Positions 47,759 through 56,771 of a stretch of DNA of 64,000 bases are shown here, piece by piece. The stretch is from RGIG1927 sp045546275 (GTDB taxonomy: Bacteria; Bacillota; Clostridia; UMGS1883): contig JAZQCM010000001.1 in assembly GCA_045546275.1 (NCBI GenBank), positions 310,001 through 374,000 on the forward strand, given 5' to 3'. The notes beneath the pieces are model-generated. The model was not told the origin of the DNA, did no database searches, and saw nothing but the letters and a program-made list of their open reading frames with translations. The first letter of the stretch is position 1; every line of letters starts with the position of its first letter. Made by a program: the position numbers and the translations under genes.

Positions 47759-50359
47759 TTATTCAACTATATCGAATTTGAAAACTTGCACCTTGTTTAC
47801 GTCTTTTTCTTCTTGTGTGATTGTGCCGTCTTCATTTACTGTGAGGTAAAGCTCACTGTGCTTCATCTTAAGGTTGTAACCACCTTCAACTTCTTCCATA
47901 AAGAAAAGCTGATTATCATTCTTTGACAAATCGTATGTTATGAGCTTTGCGCCGGCAGCCGTGTTGCCTCCTGAAACATCAATTGCCTTGCCTGTACCCA
48001 TGTTTACGATTGTGAAAGCATCCTCTCCCACTTTCATGAGCATCCATGTGGTATTGTCACCATCTGCTTTGTCTGTAAAACCAAAGGGAGCACCTGTAAG
48101 GATTTTTCCGTCAACTGAAATTTCGTATCTCTCCATGCCTTCACGATCTGCTACCTCTTCAATTTCCCAAACAGCACTTTCCTTGTCCTGACCTACATAA
48201 GGTACAAAGCTTTCACCTACACCAACTGTTACTGCACTTACACCATATGTATAACGCTTTGAATACATTTTGTAACCGCCTTCGGCTTTTTCAAGCTCAA
48301 GTCTTTCATCAACTGCCCATGTGCCGCCATACTGTGTAAGAGACTTATTGTACATAGCGCTTGTGTGAAGCTGTACGGGAATATCACTGTTCTTGTTGTA
48401 GAACTTTACAAGTCCTGCAGAGTTTTCAACATAGAAGAGCTGATTGTCACTGCCTGTGTATTCTTCAAGAATGAGCTGCGCTGTATTATCCATTGAAGAA
48501 TCCTTGATTGCCCATACAAGGCCTGACTTTTTATCGGTAATTTTATAATACTTGTCAAGGCTTAATTCCTTTGCTGTTTCCACATTGCCGTATGCATCAA
48601 TTTTTGATTTAATGTCTAAGATAAAGTCTTCACAGTCCTTGAAATCAGCATAATATATGCTGTCTGCACGGTACAAAAGACCCTTTAACACCTTAAGACG
48701 GTTGGGATAAACCTCTCCTACGGCCTTTTCAGTATCCTTGTCAAGAGTTGTCCAGTACAATCTGTGCATTTCTGCCAGGTCTTCCGCCTGGTTACTGCTG
48801 CCGTAGCCTGATACAGGCACTGCGTCCATAGCTTCAGCCCATGACCAAATGCGCATATCTTCAAGCTGGTTTGTGTCTAAGATATGTCCAAGTTCATGTG
48901 CAAAGGTCTGGATAACTGCGTTTGCAGAAGGTTCATAATTGAGTCTTGCCCAGATTGTGTCGCCGCCGCCATTGTAGTTATTGGCATTGTCGCCCTTCTT
49001 CCAGATAACACGCTTTACATACTGACGAACTGCATAAGGGAATGCACCAAGACCTTCAATCATTTTCTTAATCATTCCCGAGCCTTCTTCATTTGTTACC
49101 ATAACAAACTCATGTACCTGACCTTCTACGTCGCCTTCCATCTTTACGGAGTGAATCCATACCTTTTCACGACTTCCACGCCAGATATCGTAGTTTTCAT
49201 CAACTGTTACACCTGTAATTTCATATTTGGCACTTTCTCGGTTGGCTTTATCTCCTGTAACCTGTCCATACGCTGTGTAGCTTGAAACTGTTTTAATCAT
49301 TTCAGCCTGCAACTCAGGTGTTGCATTTTCAAAATCGTTTGCAATAAAATAGCTTTCTGCATTATTTGCAACTGTATAGCAAGCAGGAAGATTGCCAAAC
49401 ATGTATCTTGTAAAGCCATCCTGTAATTCCTTGGATACAAGCTTAAAGCCTTCGGAAGCTGTAACCTTTGCAAGCATGGAATCCTTTACGTATTCAATAG
49501 TCCACTTCTGATAGTCAGAATCAGCCTTTTCTGCCTGCACCAAAACTTCACCTGAAGCGTCCATGTAAAGATTTGAGTGGTCAACACGGAGCATGTATAC
49601 ACCCTTTTCAATCTCCTCAAAGTTCCAGCACTGGTTGCCGCCACCATTGGAGGTGTATGTAATAAGATTCTTACCTGCCTCCCTGCTTGCAGAGGGAACG
49701 TCGATAGACTTACCGGAGGCTGCATTTGACAAGTTGAACTTCATGTTGCCCATTTTACCAAGACGCCATGTAACATCGTCGTTGTTTTCGGAGTCAACTG
49801 TTATAAGCTGAGCATTGTTCTCCCTGTTAAAATCAACTGTTGCAAGCTTTTTGCCTGTACCAACATTTGTGATAACATAGTACTTGTTTGCAATATCAGA
49901 GGGTGTTGTAACAGTTACTGTAAGTGTTTCCTGGTCCCAGGAAACTGTTTTACCGAAAGCTTCGCTTATTGCTCTCACAGGTAAATAAACGCTGTCTTTG
50001 TAATTAATGGGATAAACAACGTTTCCGTTTACATCCTTTGCAACAAACTCCTTACCATCAACAAAAATGTTGATTTTGTCATTGAGCTGAGCGGGCGCTG
50101 TGTCGCCTACAAACACTGTTCTTGTGTCGTTATCCCAGCTTACGTCAAAGCCAAAAGCCTCGCTCATGGCACGGATGGGCAAATATGTAGTACCTTCGTT
50201 GATAAAAGGTTCTACCTCGTTGCCGTTTGCATCATTCATTTCAAGAACAGTTCCGTCCAACACAACCTTAATTCCGCCGAAATAATAATCGGTTGCGAAA
50301 GCAGGAACTGTTGCCATAATCATAGCTAAAGCTAAGATTAAGCTTACTAATTTTTTCAT
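47759..50359 (-). CDS. secreted stalk-domain/ricin-lectin protein with a zinc-protease motif
   Basis: Secreted 866-residue protein. Signal peptide (1-22, ...MATVPAFA); two copies of the copper-amine-oxidase N-terminal-like stalk domain (about 24-155, each with YLPxRAxSEAFGxxVSWD); ricin-type beta-trefoil repeats (about 160-300 and again about 600-866, with DGTITQEE, NQLFYVEN, NDNQLFFMEE); and in the middle a gluzincin-like domain with HELGHILDTNQL and, about 30 residues later, EDLAEMHRLYW (possible third zinc ligand Glu). So it may be a zinc protease targeted to glycans or glycoproteins at the wall. Family M60-like is possible, but I could not confirm it. It has its own promoter. Confidence 0.82.
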   Translation of the reverse strand: MKKLVSLILALAMIMATVPAFATDYYFGGIKVVLDGTVLEMNDANGNEVEPFINEGTTYLPIRAMSEAFGFDVSWDNDTRTVFVGDTAPAQLNDKINIFVDGKEFVAKDVNGNVVYPINYKDSVYLPVRAISEAFGKTVSWDQETLTVTVTTPSDIANKYYVITNVGTGKKLATVDFNRENNAQLITVDSENNDDVTWRLGKMGNMKFNLSNAASGKSIDVPSASREAGKNLITYTSNGGGNQCWNFEEIEKGVYMLRVDHSNLYMDASGEVLVQAEKADSDYQKWTIEYVKDSMLAKVTASEGFKLVSKELQDGFTRYMFGNLPACYTVANNAESYFIANDFENATPELQAEMIKTVSSYTAYGQVTGDKANRESAKYEITGVTVDENYDIWRGSREKVWIHSVKMEGDVEGQVHEFVMVTNEEGSGMIKKMIEGLGAFPYAVRQYVKRVIWKKGDNANNYNGGGDTIWARLNYEPSANAVIQTFAHELGHILDTNQLEDMRIWSWAEAMDAVPVSGYGSSNQAEDLAEMHRLYWTTLDKDTEKAVGEVYPNRLKVLKGLLYRADSIYYADFKDCEDFILDIKSKIDAYGNVETAKELSLDKYYKITDKKSGLVWAIKDSSMDNTAQLILEEYTGSDNQLFYVENSAGLVKFYNKNSDIPVQLHTSAMYNKSLTQYGGTWAVDERLELEKAEGGYKMYSKRYTYGVSAVTVGVGESFVPYVGQDKESAVWEIEEVADREGMERYEISVDGKILTGAPFGFTDKADGDNTTWMLMKVGEDAFTIVNMGTGKAIDVSGGNTAAGAKLITYDLSKNDNQLFFMEEVEGGYNLKMKHSELYLTVNEDGTITQEEKDVNKVQVFKFDIVE

Positions 50360-50388
50360 TTTTATCTACTCCTTTCATTCTACCTTTT

Positions 50389-50417
50389 ATAATACAACAC
50401 TTTTGCAATCACTTCAA
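50389..50417 (-). promoter_or_regulatory. promoter of the stalk/ricin protein gene
   Basis: Minus-strand -35 TTGAAG (50412-50417), 17-bp spacer, -10 TATTAT (50389-50394). Divergent to the acyltransferase promoter, with no overlap. Confidence 0.6.
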
Positions 50418-50425
50418 GCTCAAAT

Positions 50426-50454
50426 TTGACAAAGCATTGTTTTTCTGCTACTAT
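50426..50454 (+). promoter_or_regulatory. promoter of the acyltransferase gene
   Basis: Plus-strand -35 TTGACA (50426-50431), 17-bp spacer, -10 TACTAT (50449-50454), 19 bp before the ATG, so the leader is very short. Confidence 0.7.
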
Positions 50455-50473
50455 TTACTAAAGGGGTGTTATT

Positions 50474-51514
50474 ATGAAACGACTTACCTATCTTGATATT
50501 TTAAAAACCATTGCAATAGTAGCCGTTGTTCTTCTTCACGTTACAGGGCAAGGACTTATGGCATACACTGTAGGCACGCAGGAATTTAGTTTTACCCTTA
50601 TAGTCAATTCACTTTTCCGTTTTGCAGTTCCTGTGTTTGTAATGTGTAGTGGTGCACTCTTTTTAAATCCTGAAAAAGAAATTCCAGTTAAAAAAATTTT
50701 TTCAAAATACCTTTCTCGCATAGTTTCGGCACTCATTTTATTCTCTGTTTTTTATGAAGTTGTTGAAATTATCCGCGTGCGTAACAACACAGGAGTTTTT
50801 GACAAAGCAGTTATTGAAAATTCAATTAATAATCTTTTGAATTTTAACACCCATTACCATCTCTATTATTTGTATATAGTGGTAATACTTTATTTGTCGG
50901 TGCCTGTTTTAAAGAAATTTTTGCAGTCGGCAACAAAATCCGACATTTTATATCTCATTTCCTTCTTAACTGTTTTTTCGTCAGTTCTCCCCTGTTTAAG
51001 ATGCTTTTATCCTTTGAACACCTACTTTAAAGGCATGACACTTCAGTATAATCTGAACTTAACCTACGGCATGCTCACCTATTTTGTGTTGGGCTATTAC
51101 CTTTCACACTTTGAAATTTCAAAAAAAGTAACTGTTGTTTTAACATCTCTCGGCATTTTAGGTACAGCTACCACCTTTTTCGGCACATATGCATTAAGCA
51201 TGAAAAAAGGTGTTCTTGATGAAACCTTCCTGGCAGGCAATTTCCCCAATGTTTTGCTTTCATCGGTTGCACTTTTTGTGTTGGTCAAAAAAATCAACTG
51301 CAACAGCAAGCTTTTCACCTTTATTTCAAAGGCAAGCTTTTGTATATACTTAATCCACGATTTGTTTATAATTATATTCAATGAGCACAATTTCAACATT
51401 TTATCATTTTCACCTGTGTTATCAATACCGTTACTTACCGCATTGATATTTACTCTTTCTCTTGTTTGCTATATTGTGCTGAGTAAAGTTCCACTTTTAA
51501 AGAAAATACTGTAA
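50474..51514 (+). CDS. acyltransferase family 3 membrane protein
   Basis: Membrane O-acyltransferase of the Acyl_transf_3 family, about 10 helices in 346 residues. The family start TYLDILKTIAIVAVVLLHVTGQG contains the conserved His (LLHV), and later FRFAVPVFVMCSGALFL matches the family's second motif. It transfers an acetyl or similar group to a surface polysaccharide (the WecH/OafA type of role is inferred). The ATG follows AAAGGGGTG, and the gene ends in a UUCG-loop terminator. Confidence 0.92.
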   Translation: MKRLTYLDILKTIAIVAVVLLHVTGQGLMAYTVGTQEFSFTLIVNSLFRFAVPVFVMCSGALFLNPEKEIPVKKIFSKYLSRIVSALILFSVFYEVVEIIRVRNNTGVFDKAVIENSINNLLNFNTHYHLYYLYIVVILYLSVPVLKKFLQSATKSDILYLISFLTVFSSVLPCLRCFYPLNTYFKGMTLQYNLNLTYGMLTYFVLGYYLSHFEISKKVTVVLTSLGILGTATTFFGTYALSMKKGVLDETFLAGNFPNVLLSSVALFVLVKKINCNSKLFTFISKASFCIYLIHDLFIIIFNEHNFNILSFSPVLSIPLLTALIFTLSLVCYIVLSKVPLLKKIL

Positions 51515-51518
51515 CAAA

Positions 51519-51542
51519 AAAAGCGTGCTTCGGCACGCTTTT
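51519..51542. terminator. bidirectional terminator with TTCG tetraloop
   Basis: Perfect 10-bp stem (51519-51528 / 51533-51542), TTCG loop, T runs on both sides. It separates the convergent acyltransferase and metallophosphoesterase genes. Confidence 0.95.
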
Positions 51543-52218
51543 ATAATTTGATTTCAATTGGTTTAAATTTTAAAAAGTCAGCGGAAACAAGTATGTGATT
51601 TTCCTTTTTGGGAACATGGATTGCTGCACTTTTTCCGTGCAAATGACCATAAACACAGTACTTTACGTCAAACTCTTCAAGTATGTCTAAAAATCCGTCC
51701 TGGGGCGGATAATGAAGTGCTGCAATAAGCCCTTTGGGATTTTGCTCCAGTCCCTTTTTCAAAGACAGCTTAAGCCTTCCCAATTCACGGTTGTACATTT
51801 TTTCGTCACTGAGCTTAAAATCCTTGTCGGAAGGTGTTATCCAGCCACGTGATGCACAAATTGCATAGCCTTCATACATATATGTGCTGTTATGGATGAA
51901 ATGTATGTGTGAGAGCTTATGCTCATTTATAAAAGCGTTAAGCTTTGTTGTGGTTTCCCACCAATAGTCGTGGTTGCCCTTACTTAAAAGCTTTGTTCCC
52001 GGCAAATTATTAATAAATTCAAAATCAGGAAGAGCATCTGTAACATAGGTTGCCCATGAAAAATCGCCGTTTATGATTACAACGTCATCTTCTTTTACTG
52101 TGTTTTTCCATTCCTGTTCAATCCGCTCAACATAGTTATTCCAGTTGTCACCAAAAATGTCCATTGGCTTGTAATTACCTAAAGGAAGATGCAAATCACT
52201 GAGTGCAAAAAGTGCCAT
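51541..52218 (-). CDS. metallophosphoesterase
   Basis: Calcineurin-like phosphoesterase of 225 residues with the expected metal motifs: SDLHLPLG (Asp-x-His), INGDFSW, GNHDYWW and the C-terminal YGHLHGKS. The family includes proteins such as YkuE and others that hydrolyse phosphomono- or diesters; the substrate is unknown. I chose the ATG at 52218 (protein start MALFALSDLH), behind AAAGGCGGTG; the longer start has no proper site. It reads towards the acyltransferase terminator. Confidence 0.88.
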   Translation of the reverse strand: MALFALSDLHLPLGNYKPMDIFGDNWNNYVERIEQEWKNTVKEDDVVIINGDFSWATYVTDALPDFEFINNLPGTKLLSKGNHDYWWETTTKLNAFINEHKLSHIHFIHNSTYMYEGYAICASRGWITPSDKDFKLSDEKMYNRELGRLKLSLKKGLEQNPKGLIAALHYPPQDGFLDILEEFDVKYCVYGHLHGKSAAIHVPKKENHILVSADFLKFKPIEIKL

Positions 52219-52235
52219 ACATTTCACCGCCTTTC

Positions 52236-52265
52236 TGAATAATTTATTGAATAAGGCACATAATA
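52236..52265 (+). promoter_or_regulatory. sigma-G-like promoter of the DUF1540 gene
   Basis: Plus-strand -35 TGAATA (52236-52241), 17-bp spacer, -10 CATAATA (52259-52265). This matches the sigma-G consensus (GHATR and CATWMTA) at every position. The start codon is at 52306, and AAGGAG lies 8 bases before it. Confidence 0.65.
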
Positions 52266-52305
52266 ACTCTGAGCCAAGGCTCAAAAACGTTAAGGAGTGT
52301 CTTTA

Positions 52306-52467
52306 ATGGATAATAAAAACATTATCAAGGGTATCACATGCGAAGTAAACACATGCGAATACCACACAAAGAACAACGAATGTTCTGCCGGCAACATCAA
52401 GGTCACACATTACGGTGCCGACAACAAGGAACAGACCGACTGCTCCACATTTAAAAAGAAACTTTAA
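52306..52467 (+). CDS. DUF1540 small Cys-rich protein
   Basis: Translated by me: a 53-residue protein starting MDNKNIIKGITCEVNTCEYH, with four Cys residues in the pattern C-x4-C-x8-C-x19-C (ITCEVNTCEYH, NECSAG, TDCSTF). This is the DUF1540 family, common in spore-forming Firmicutes and found in spores in some species; a metal-binding role is possible. The ATG follows AAGGAG, and the gene sits between a sigma-G-like promoter and a terminator. It stands alone on the + strand. Confidence 0.92.
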   Translation: MDNKNIIKGITCEVNTCEYHTKNNECSAGNIKVTHYGADNKEQTDCSTFKKKL

Positions 52468-52510
52468 AAGAAACCCGGTTTCAAGTTCCGAAACCGGGAT
52501 TTCTTTTTTT
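52468..52510. terminator. bidirectional terminator after DUF1540 / thrC
   Basis: Long stem containing CCCGGTTTC/GAAACCGGG and outer GAAA/TTTC with a small bulge; followed on + by a run of ten T. It lies between the DUF1540 stop and the thrC stop. Confidence 0.9.
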
Positions 52511-52511
52511 T

Positions 52512-53999
52512 TTAAATGCTCAAGAAGCCGTAAACTGCCTTTACCATGTCTTCCTTGTTGTAAACATCTGTAAAGCGAATATCCTTTACACGAAGTTCGT
52601 TCAAAGACTTGGGGATTTCCATGCCGGACTTTTCGCTTAAGATGTCCAAAAGCTCAAATTCGTCCTTACCTGCTACATCCTCGCCCAAAGCGGAGAGAAC
52701 CGCTTCGTTAAACTTAAAGGGACTTGCAGTAGATGCAATAACAGTTTTTCTTGTGTCATTTGTTGTTTTTACATAATCGTCGTATACTTTAACTGCAACT
52801 GCAGTATGAGTATCCATTGTGTAACCGTATTTTTCCTTATGTTCGCCAATAGTAGCCTGTGCTTCCTTGTCGGAGCAGAAGCCACCTGCAAAGTTTTCGC
52901 ACACAATTCTCTTTATTTCATCTGTAACTGCGTACTTTCCGTCCTTTTTGAGCGCATCCATGTAAGAAGCAACCAATTCAGAATCAGAAGAAATAAGATA
53001 CAAAAGTCTTTCAAGGTTTGATGAAATGAGAATGTCCATTGAAGGAGAAATTGTTGTATGGAAATCACGGTTTTTGTCATAAACACCGGTGTTAATGAAA
53101 TCAGTAAGCACGTTGTTCATGTTGGAAGCACAAATAAGCTTTCCAATGGGAAGGCCCATGCACTTAGCGTAATATGCGGCTAAAATGTTGCCAAAGTTAC
53201 CTGTGGGCACACAAACGTTGATTTCTTCACCCTTTTCAATGCTGCCCTTTTCAAGAAGGTCTGCATAAGCTGAGAAATAGTACACAACCTGAGGAACAAG
53301 TCTGCCCCAGTTAATGCTGTTTGCAGAAGAAAATGCCTTTTTGTTGTCACTAAGCTTCTTTTCGCAGTTTTCGTCGGTGAAAATCATTTTAACACCGCTC
53401 TGTGCATCGTCAAAGTTACCCTTTACAGATGCAACATACACATTTTCGCCGGACTGTGTTGCCATCTGAAGCTTCTGAATGCGGCTTACGCCGTCAACAG
53501 GATAAAATACAATAATCTTTGTGCCTTTAACATCCTTAAAGCCTTCCAAAGCAGCCTTACCTGTGTCACCGCTTGTTGCAACCAAAATTACAACCTCTTT
53601 GTCAATACCAACCTTCTTCATGCTTGTTGTAAGAAGATAAGGAAGAATCTGAAGTGCCATATCCTTGAAAGCACAGGTGGGACCATGCCACAATTCAAGA
53701 ATGTGCTTTGTGTCGGTAAGACTTGTTACGGGCGCAACCTTTTTGGATGCGAAGTTTGTGTTATACGCACCCTCAACACAATAATCAATTTCTTCTTTTG
53801 TAAAGTCTGTAAGGAACAAGGAAAGTATTTTCTTTGCTCTCTCCTGATAAGTAAGAGGAGCTAAAGAAGAAACAAAATCCAAATCCACTGTGGGAATACT
53901 TTCAGGAAGGAACAAACCTCCCTCATAGGAAAGGCCCTTCACAATTGCTTCTGCACTTGTTACGTTCACAGAAGCATCTCTTGTGCTTTTATAATTCAT
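52512..53999 (-). CDS. thrC: threonine synthase
   Basis: PLP enzyme that converts O-phospho-L-homoserine to L-threonine. 495 residues, the long (class I) form. The PLP lysine is in GPTCAFKDMALQ, and the phosphate loop is in VPTGNFGNILAAY. N-terminal part begins MNYKSTRDASVNVTSAEAIVKGL, normal for the family. It follows leuS by 10 bp and is the last gene of the translation cluster; other threonine genes are absent. Confidence 0.95.
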   Translation of the reverse strand: MNYKSTRDASVNVTSAEAIVKGLSYEGGLFLPESIPTVDLDFVSSLAPLTYQERAKKILSLFLTDFTKEEIDYCVEGAYNTNFASKKVAPVTSLTDTKHILELWHGPTCAFKDMALQILPYLLTTSMKKVGIDKEVVILVATSGDTGKAALEGFKDVKGTKIIVFYPVDGVSRIQKLQMATQSGENVYVASVKGNFDDAQSGVKMIFTDENCEKKLSDNKKAFSSANSINWGRLVPQVVYYFSAYADLLEKGSIEKGEEINVCVPTGNFGNILAAYYAKCMGLPIGKLICASNMNNVLTDFINTGVYDKNRDFHTTISPSMDILISSNLERLLYLISSDSELVASYMDALKKDGKYAVTDEIKRIVCENFAGGFCSDKEAQATIGEHKEKYGYTMDTHTAVAVKVYDDYVKTTNDTRKTVIASTASPFKFNEAVLSALGEDVAGKDEFELLDILSEKSGMEIPKSLNELRVKDIRFTDVYNKEDMVKAVYGFLSI

Positions 54000-54009
54000 T
54001 TAAATCACC

Positions 54010-56412
54010 TTATTTAACAATAATATTTACCAGCTTACCGGGAACTGCAATAACCTTAGCCACGTTCATTCCGTCAATAAGCGCCTTAACTTCGTCATTT
54101 TCCATGGCAGCCTTTTCCATGCCTTCACGGTCAAGGTTTGCAGGAATCATCATTTTGCACTTCACACGGCTGTTGATCTGTACAACAATTTCAATTGTAG
54201 AATCAACACAAAGAGCTTCATCATATTCTACCCACTTGCCTTCGGAAAGAATTGTGCCGTAAATTTCTTCGTGCAATTCTTCTGTCATATGAGGTGCAAA
54301 GGGGTTAAGAAGTGTAAGAAGTGTTTTATATTCAGCCTTATTCACACTGCCGACCTCGTAAATTTTGTTAACAAGAGTCATAAGTGCTGCAATAGCTGTG
54401 TTGAACTTCATGTTTTCAATGTCGCTTGTAACCTTTTTGATTGTCTTATGCATCATAGTTACAAGCTCATCGGAGTAGCTATCGCCTTCTGTGAGCTTTG
54501 TTTTCAATTCCCAAACTCTGTCTAAGAATCTTTCGCAACCCTTCATGCTGCTTTCGTTCCAGGGAGCTGCCTGTTCATAGTCGCCCATGAAAAGAACATA
54601 CACACGAAGAACATCCGCACCATACTGGTCAACAACATCGTTGGGGTCAACAACGTTACCCTTACTCTTACTCATCTTTTCGCCGTCGGGTCCTAAAATT
54701 AAGCCCTGAGCAGTTCTCTTTGCGTAAGGCTCTTCAGTAGGAACCAAGCCTAAATCGTAAAGGAACTTGTGCCAGAAACGAGAGTAAATCATATGTCTTG
54801 TAACGTGCTCCATACCGCCGTTGTACCAGTCAACGTTCATCCAGTAGCGGAGTGCTTCCTCAGATGCAAATTCTTTATCGTTATTGGGGTCGCAATAACG
54901 GAGGAAATACCAGGAAGAACCTGCCCACTGAGGCATTGTGTCAGTTTCTCTTCTTGCCTTTTCGCCACACTTGGGGCACGTGCAATTAACAAAGCTTTCA
55001 ATCTTTGCCAATGGACTTTCACCGTCTGAGCCGGGTTCAAAGTTGTCAACAGGAGGAAGACGTAAGGGAAGCTCTTCATAAGGAACTGCAACCATACCAC
55101 ACTTTGAACAATGAACAATCGGAATAGGTTCGCCCCAATAACGCTGACGGTTGAACGCCCAGTCCTTCATTTTGTACTGAACGCCCTTTTCACCACAGCC
55201 CTTCTGAGCTAAAACTTCAAGCATCTTTCCGATAGCTTCCTTTTTAGTCTTAATGCCGTTAAGTATGTCGGAGTTAACCATTTCGCCGTCGCCTGTATAG
55301 GCTTCCTTGGAAATGTCTCCGCCCTTAATAACTTCGATAATATCAATACCGAATTTCTTTGCAAAGTCATAGTCACGTGTGTCGTGAGCAGGTACAGCCA
55401 TGATAGCGCCTGTACCATAGCCCATCATTACATAGTCGGAAATGTAAATGGGAATTTCCTTTTCTGTAATGGGGTTGATTGCAGTCAAGCCCTGAATTCT
55501 CACACCTGTCTTATCCTTTACAAGCTGAGTTCTTTCAAATTCACTCTTCTTTGCACATTCCTTCTTGTAGTCTTCAAGCTCAGTGTAGTTTGCAATTGAG
55601 TCCTTATACTTTTCGATAATAGGATGCTCAGGCGCAATAACCATAAAGGTTACGCCGTAAAGAGTGTCGGGACGAGTGGTGTAAACACGAAGCTTTTCGT
55701 TGTTTTCCTTAACGGAGAAATCAACAAAAGCACCTTCGGACTTACCAATCCAGTTTTCCTGCTGAAGCTTAACATTGGGAAGGTAATCAACCTTTTCCAA
55801 GCCTTCAAGGAGCTTGTCGGCATATTCGGTAATACGAAGATACCAAACTTCCTTTGTTTTCTGCACAATGTCGCTGTGGCAAATGTCGCACTTACCGCCC
55901 TGGCTATCTTCGTTGGAAAGAACAACCTTACAGCTTGGGCAGTAGTTTACCAATGTTTTATCACGGAAAACAAGGCCGTTTTCAAACATTTTGAGGAAAA
56001 TCCACTGTGTCCACTTGTAGTAGCCTTCTTCTGTTGTATCGATAACTCTTGACCAGTCAAAAGAGAAACCAACTCTCTTTAACTGACTTGTAAACTTAAC
56101 AATGTTGTTGTCAGTTACAACTCTGGGGTGAACGCCTGTTTTAATCGCTGTGTTTTCTGTGGGAAGACCATAAGCATCAAAGCCCATGGGGAAAAGTACG
56201 TTGTAGCCTTCGAGTCTTCTCTTTCTGGAAACAACCTCCAAGCCCGAATAAGCCTTAATATGGCCTACATGCATACCGCTGCCTGAGGGGTAAGGAAATT
56301 CAACAAGAGCATAAAACTTAGGCTTTTTTGAATTGTTTTCAGCAACAAAGGACTTATTGTCATCCCAATATTTTTGCCATTTTTGTTCTATATCAGTAAA
56401 ATTGTATTTCAT
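54010..56412 (-). CDS. leuS: leucyl-tRNA synthetase
   Basis: Class I aminoacyl-tRNA synthetase for leucine, 800 residues. HIGH-type motif SGSGMHVGHIKA, KMSKS motif GEKMSKSKGNV, an editing domain between them (with TTRPDTLYGVTFM), and two zinc-type Cys clusters (CPSC...CDIC and CSKCG...CPKCG). The start overlaps the rsfS stop as TAATG. The tRNA-Leu(CAG) at 8.4 kb is a possible substrate. Confidence 0.98.
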   Translation of the reverse strand: MKYNFTDIEQKWQKYWDDNKSFVAENNSKKPKFYALVEFPYPSGSGMHVGHIKAYSGLEVVSRKRRLEGYNVLFPMGFDAYGLPTENTAIKTGVHPRVVTDNNIVKFTSQLKRVGFSFDWSRVIDTTEEGYYKWTQWIFLKMFENGLVFRDKTLVNYCPSCKVVLSNEDSQGGKCDICHSDIVQKTKEVWYLRITEYADKLLEGLEKVDYLPNVKLQQENWIGKSEGAFVDFSVKENNEKLRVYTTRPDTLYGVTFMVIAPEHPIIEKYKDSIANYTELEDYKKECAKKSEFERTQLVKDKTGVRIQGLTAINPITEKEIPIYISDYVMMGYGTGAIMAVPAHDTRDYDFAKKFGIDIIEVIKGGDISKEAYTGDGEMVNSDILNGIKTKKEAIGKMLEVLAQKGCGEKGVQYKMKDWAFNRQRYWGEPIPIVHCSKCGMVAVPYEELPLRLPPVDNFEPGSDGESPLAKIESFVNCTCPKCGEKARRETDTMPQWAGSSWYFLRYCDPNNDKEFASEEALRYWMNVDWYNGGMEHVTRHMIYSRFWHKFLYDLGLVPTEEPYAKRTAQGLILGPDGEKMSKSKGNVVDPNDVVDQYGADVLRVYVLFMGDYEQAAPWNESSMKGCERFLDRVWELKTKLTEGDSYSDELVTMMHKTIKKVTSDIENMKFNTAIAALMTLVNKIYEVGSVNKAEYKTLLTLLNPFAPHMTEELHEEIYGTILSEGKWVEYDEALCVDSTIEIVVQINSRVKCKMMIPANLDREGMEKAAMENDEVKALIDGMNVAKVIAVPGKLVNIIVK

Positions 56413-56771
56413 TATTTTGCTCCTTCTTCCAACAAAGTTGTGTAATCAATTCTTTCGGTGTCCTCCCATAGGTGTTCAAGGGAGTAATAATCACGCATCT
56501 GGCGATTGAAGATATGCACCATAACGCCGTCCAGATCAACAATAATCCAGCCCGACTCTTCCTTACCTTCAACCTTTAAAACGTTTTGAGCCATTTTTTC
56601 ACGTAGCTCGTCTGTAAGTGCATGAAGCTGGCTTGTGGAGCCACCCGAACAAATAACAAAATAATGAGATAGTATTGTCAGAGACGAAACATCCAAAACC
56701 ACCATATCAAGTGCTTTTTTGTTATCGAGCAGATTAACCGCTCTTTTTAAAACATCAAATTCCTCATTCAT
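56412..56771 (-). CDS. rsfS: ribosome silencing factor RsfS
   Basis: Binds ribosomal protein L14 and blocks subunit joining under poor growth. 119 residues; family core VVLDVSSLTILSHYFVICSGGSTSQ and GWIIVDLDGVMVHIF, key part VICSGGS. The ATG at 56771 overlaps the end of yqeK by 8 bases, and the ribosome binding site AAGGAG lies in the yqeK tail. A GTG one codon earlier is the alternative start. Next to yqeK and nadD, as in most Firmicutes. Confidence 0.95.
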   Translation of the reverse strand: MNEEFDVLKRAVNLLDNKKALDMVVLDVSSLTILSHYFVICSGGSTSQLHALTDELREKMAQNVLKVEGKEESGWIIVDLDGVMVHIFNRQMRDYYSLEHLWEDTERIDYTTLLEEGAK

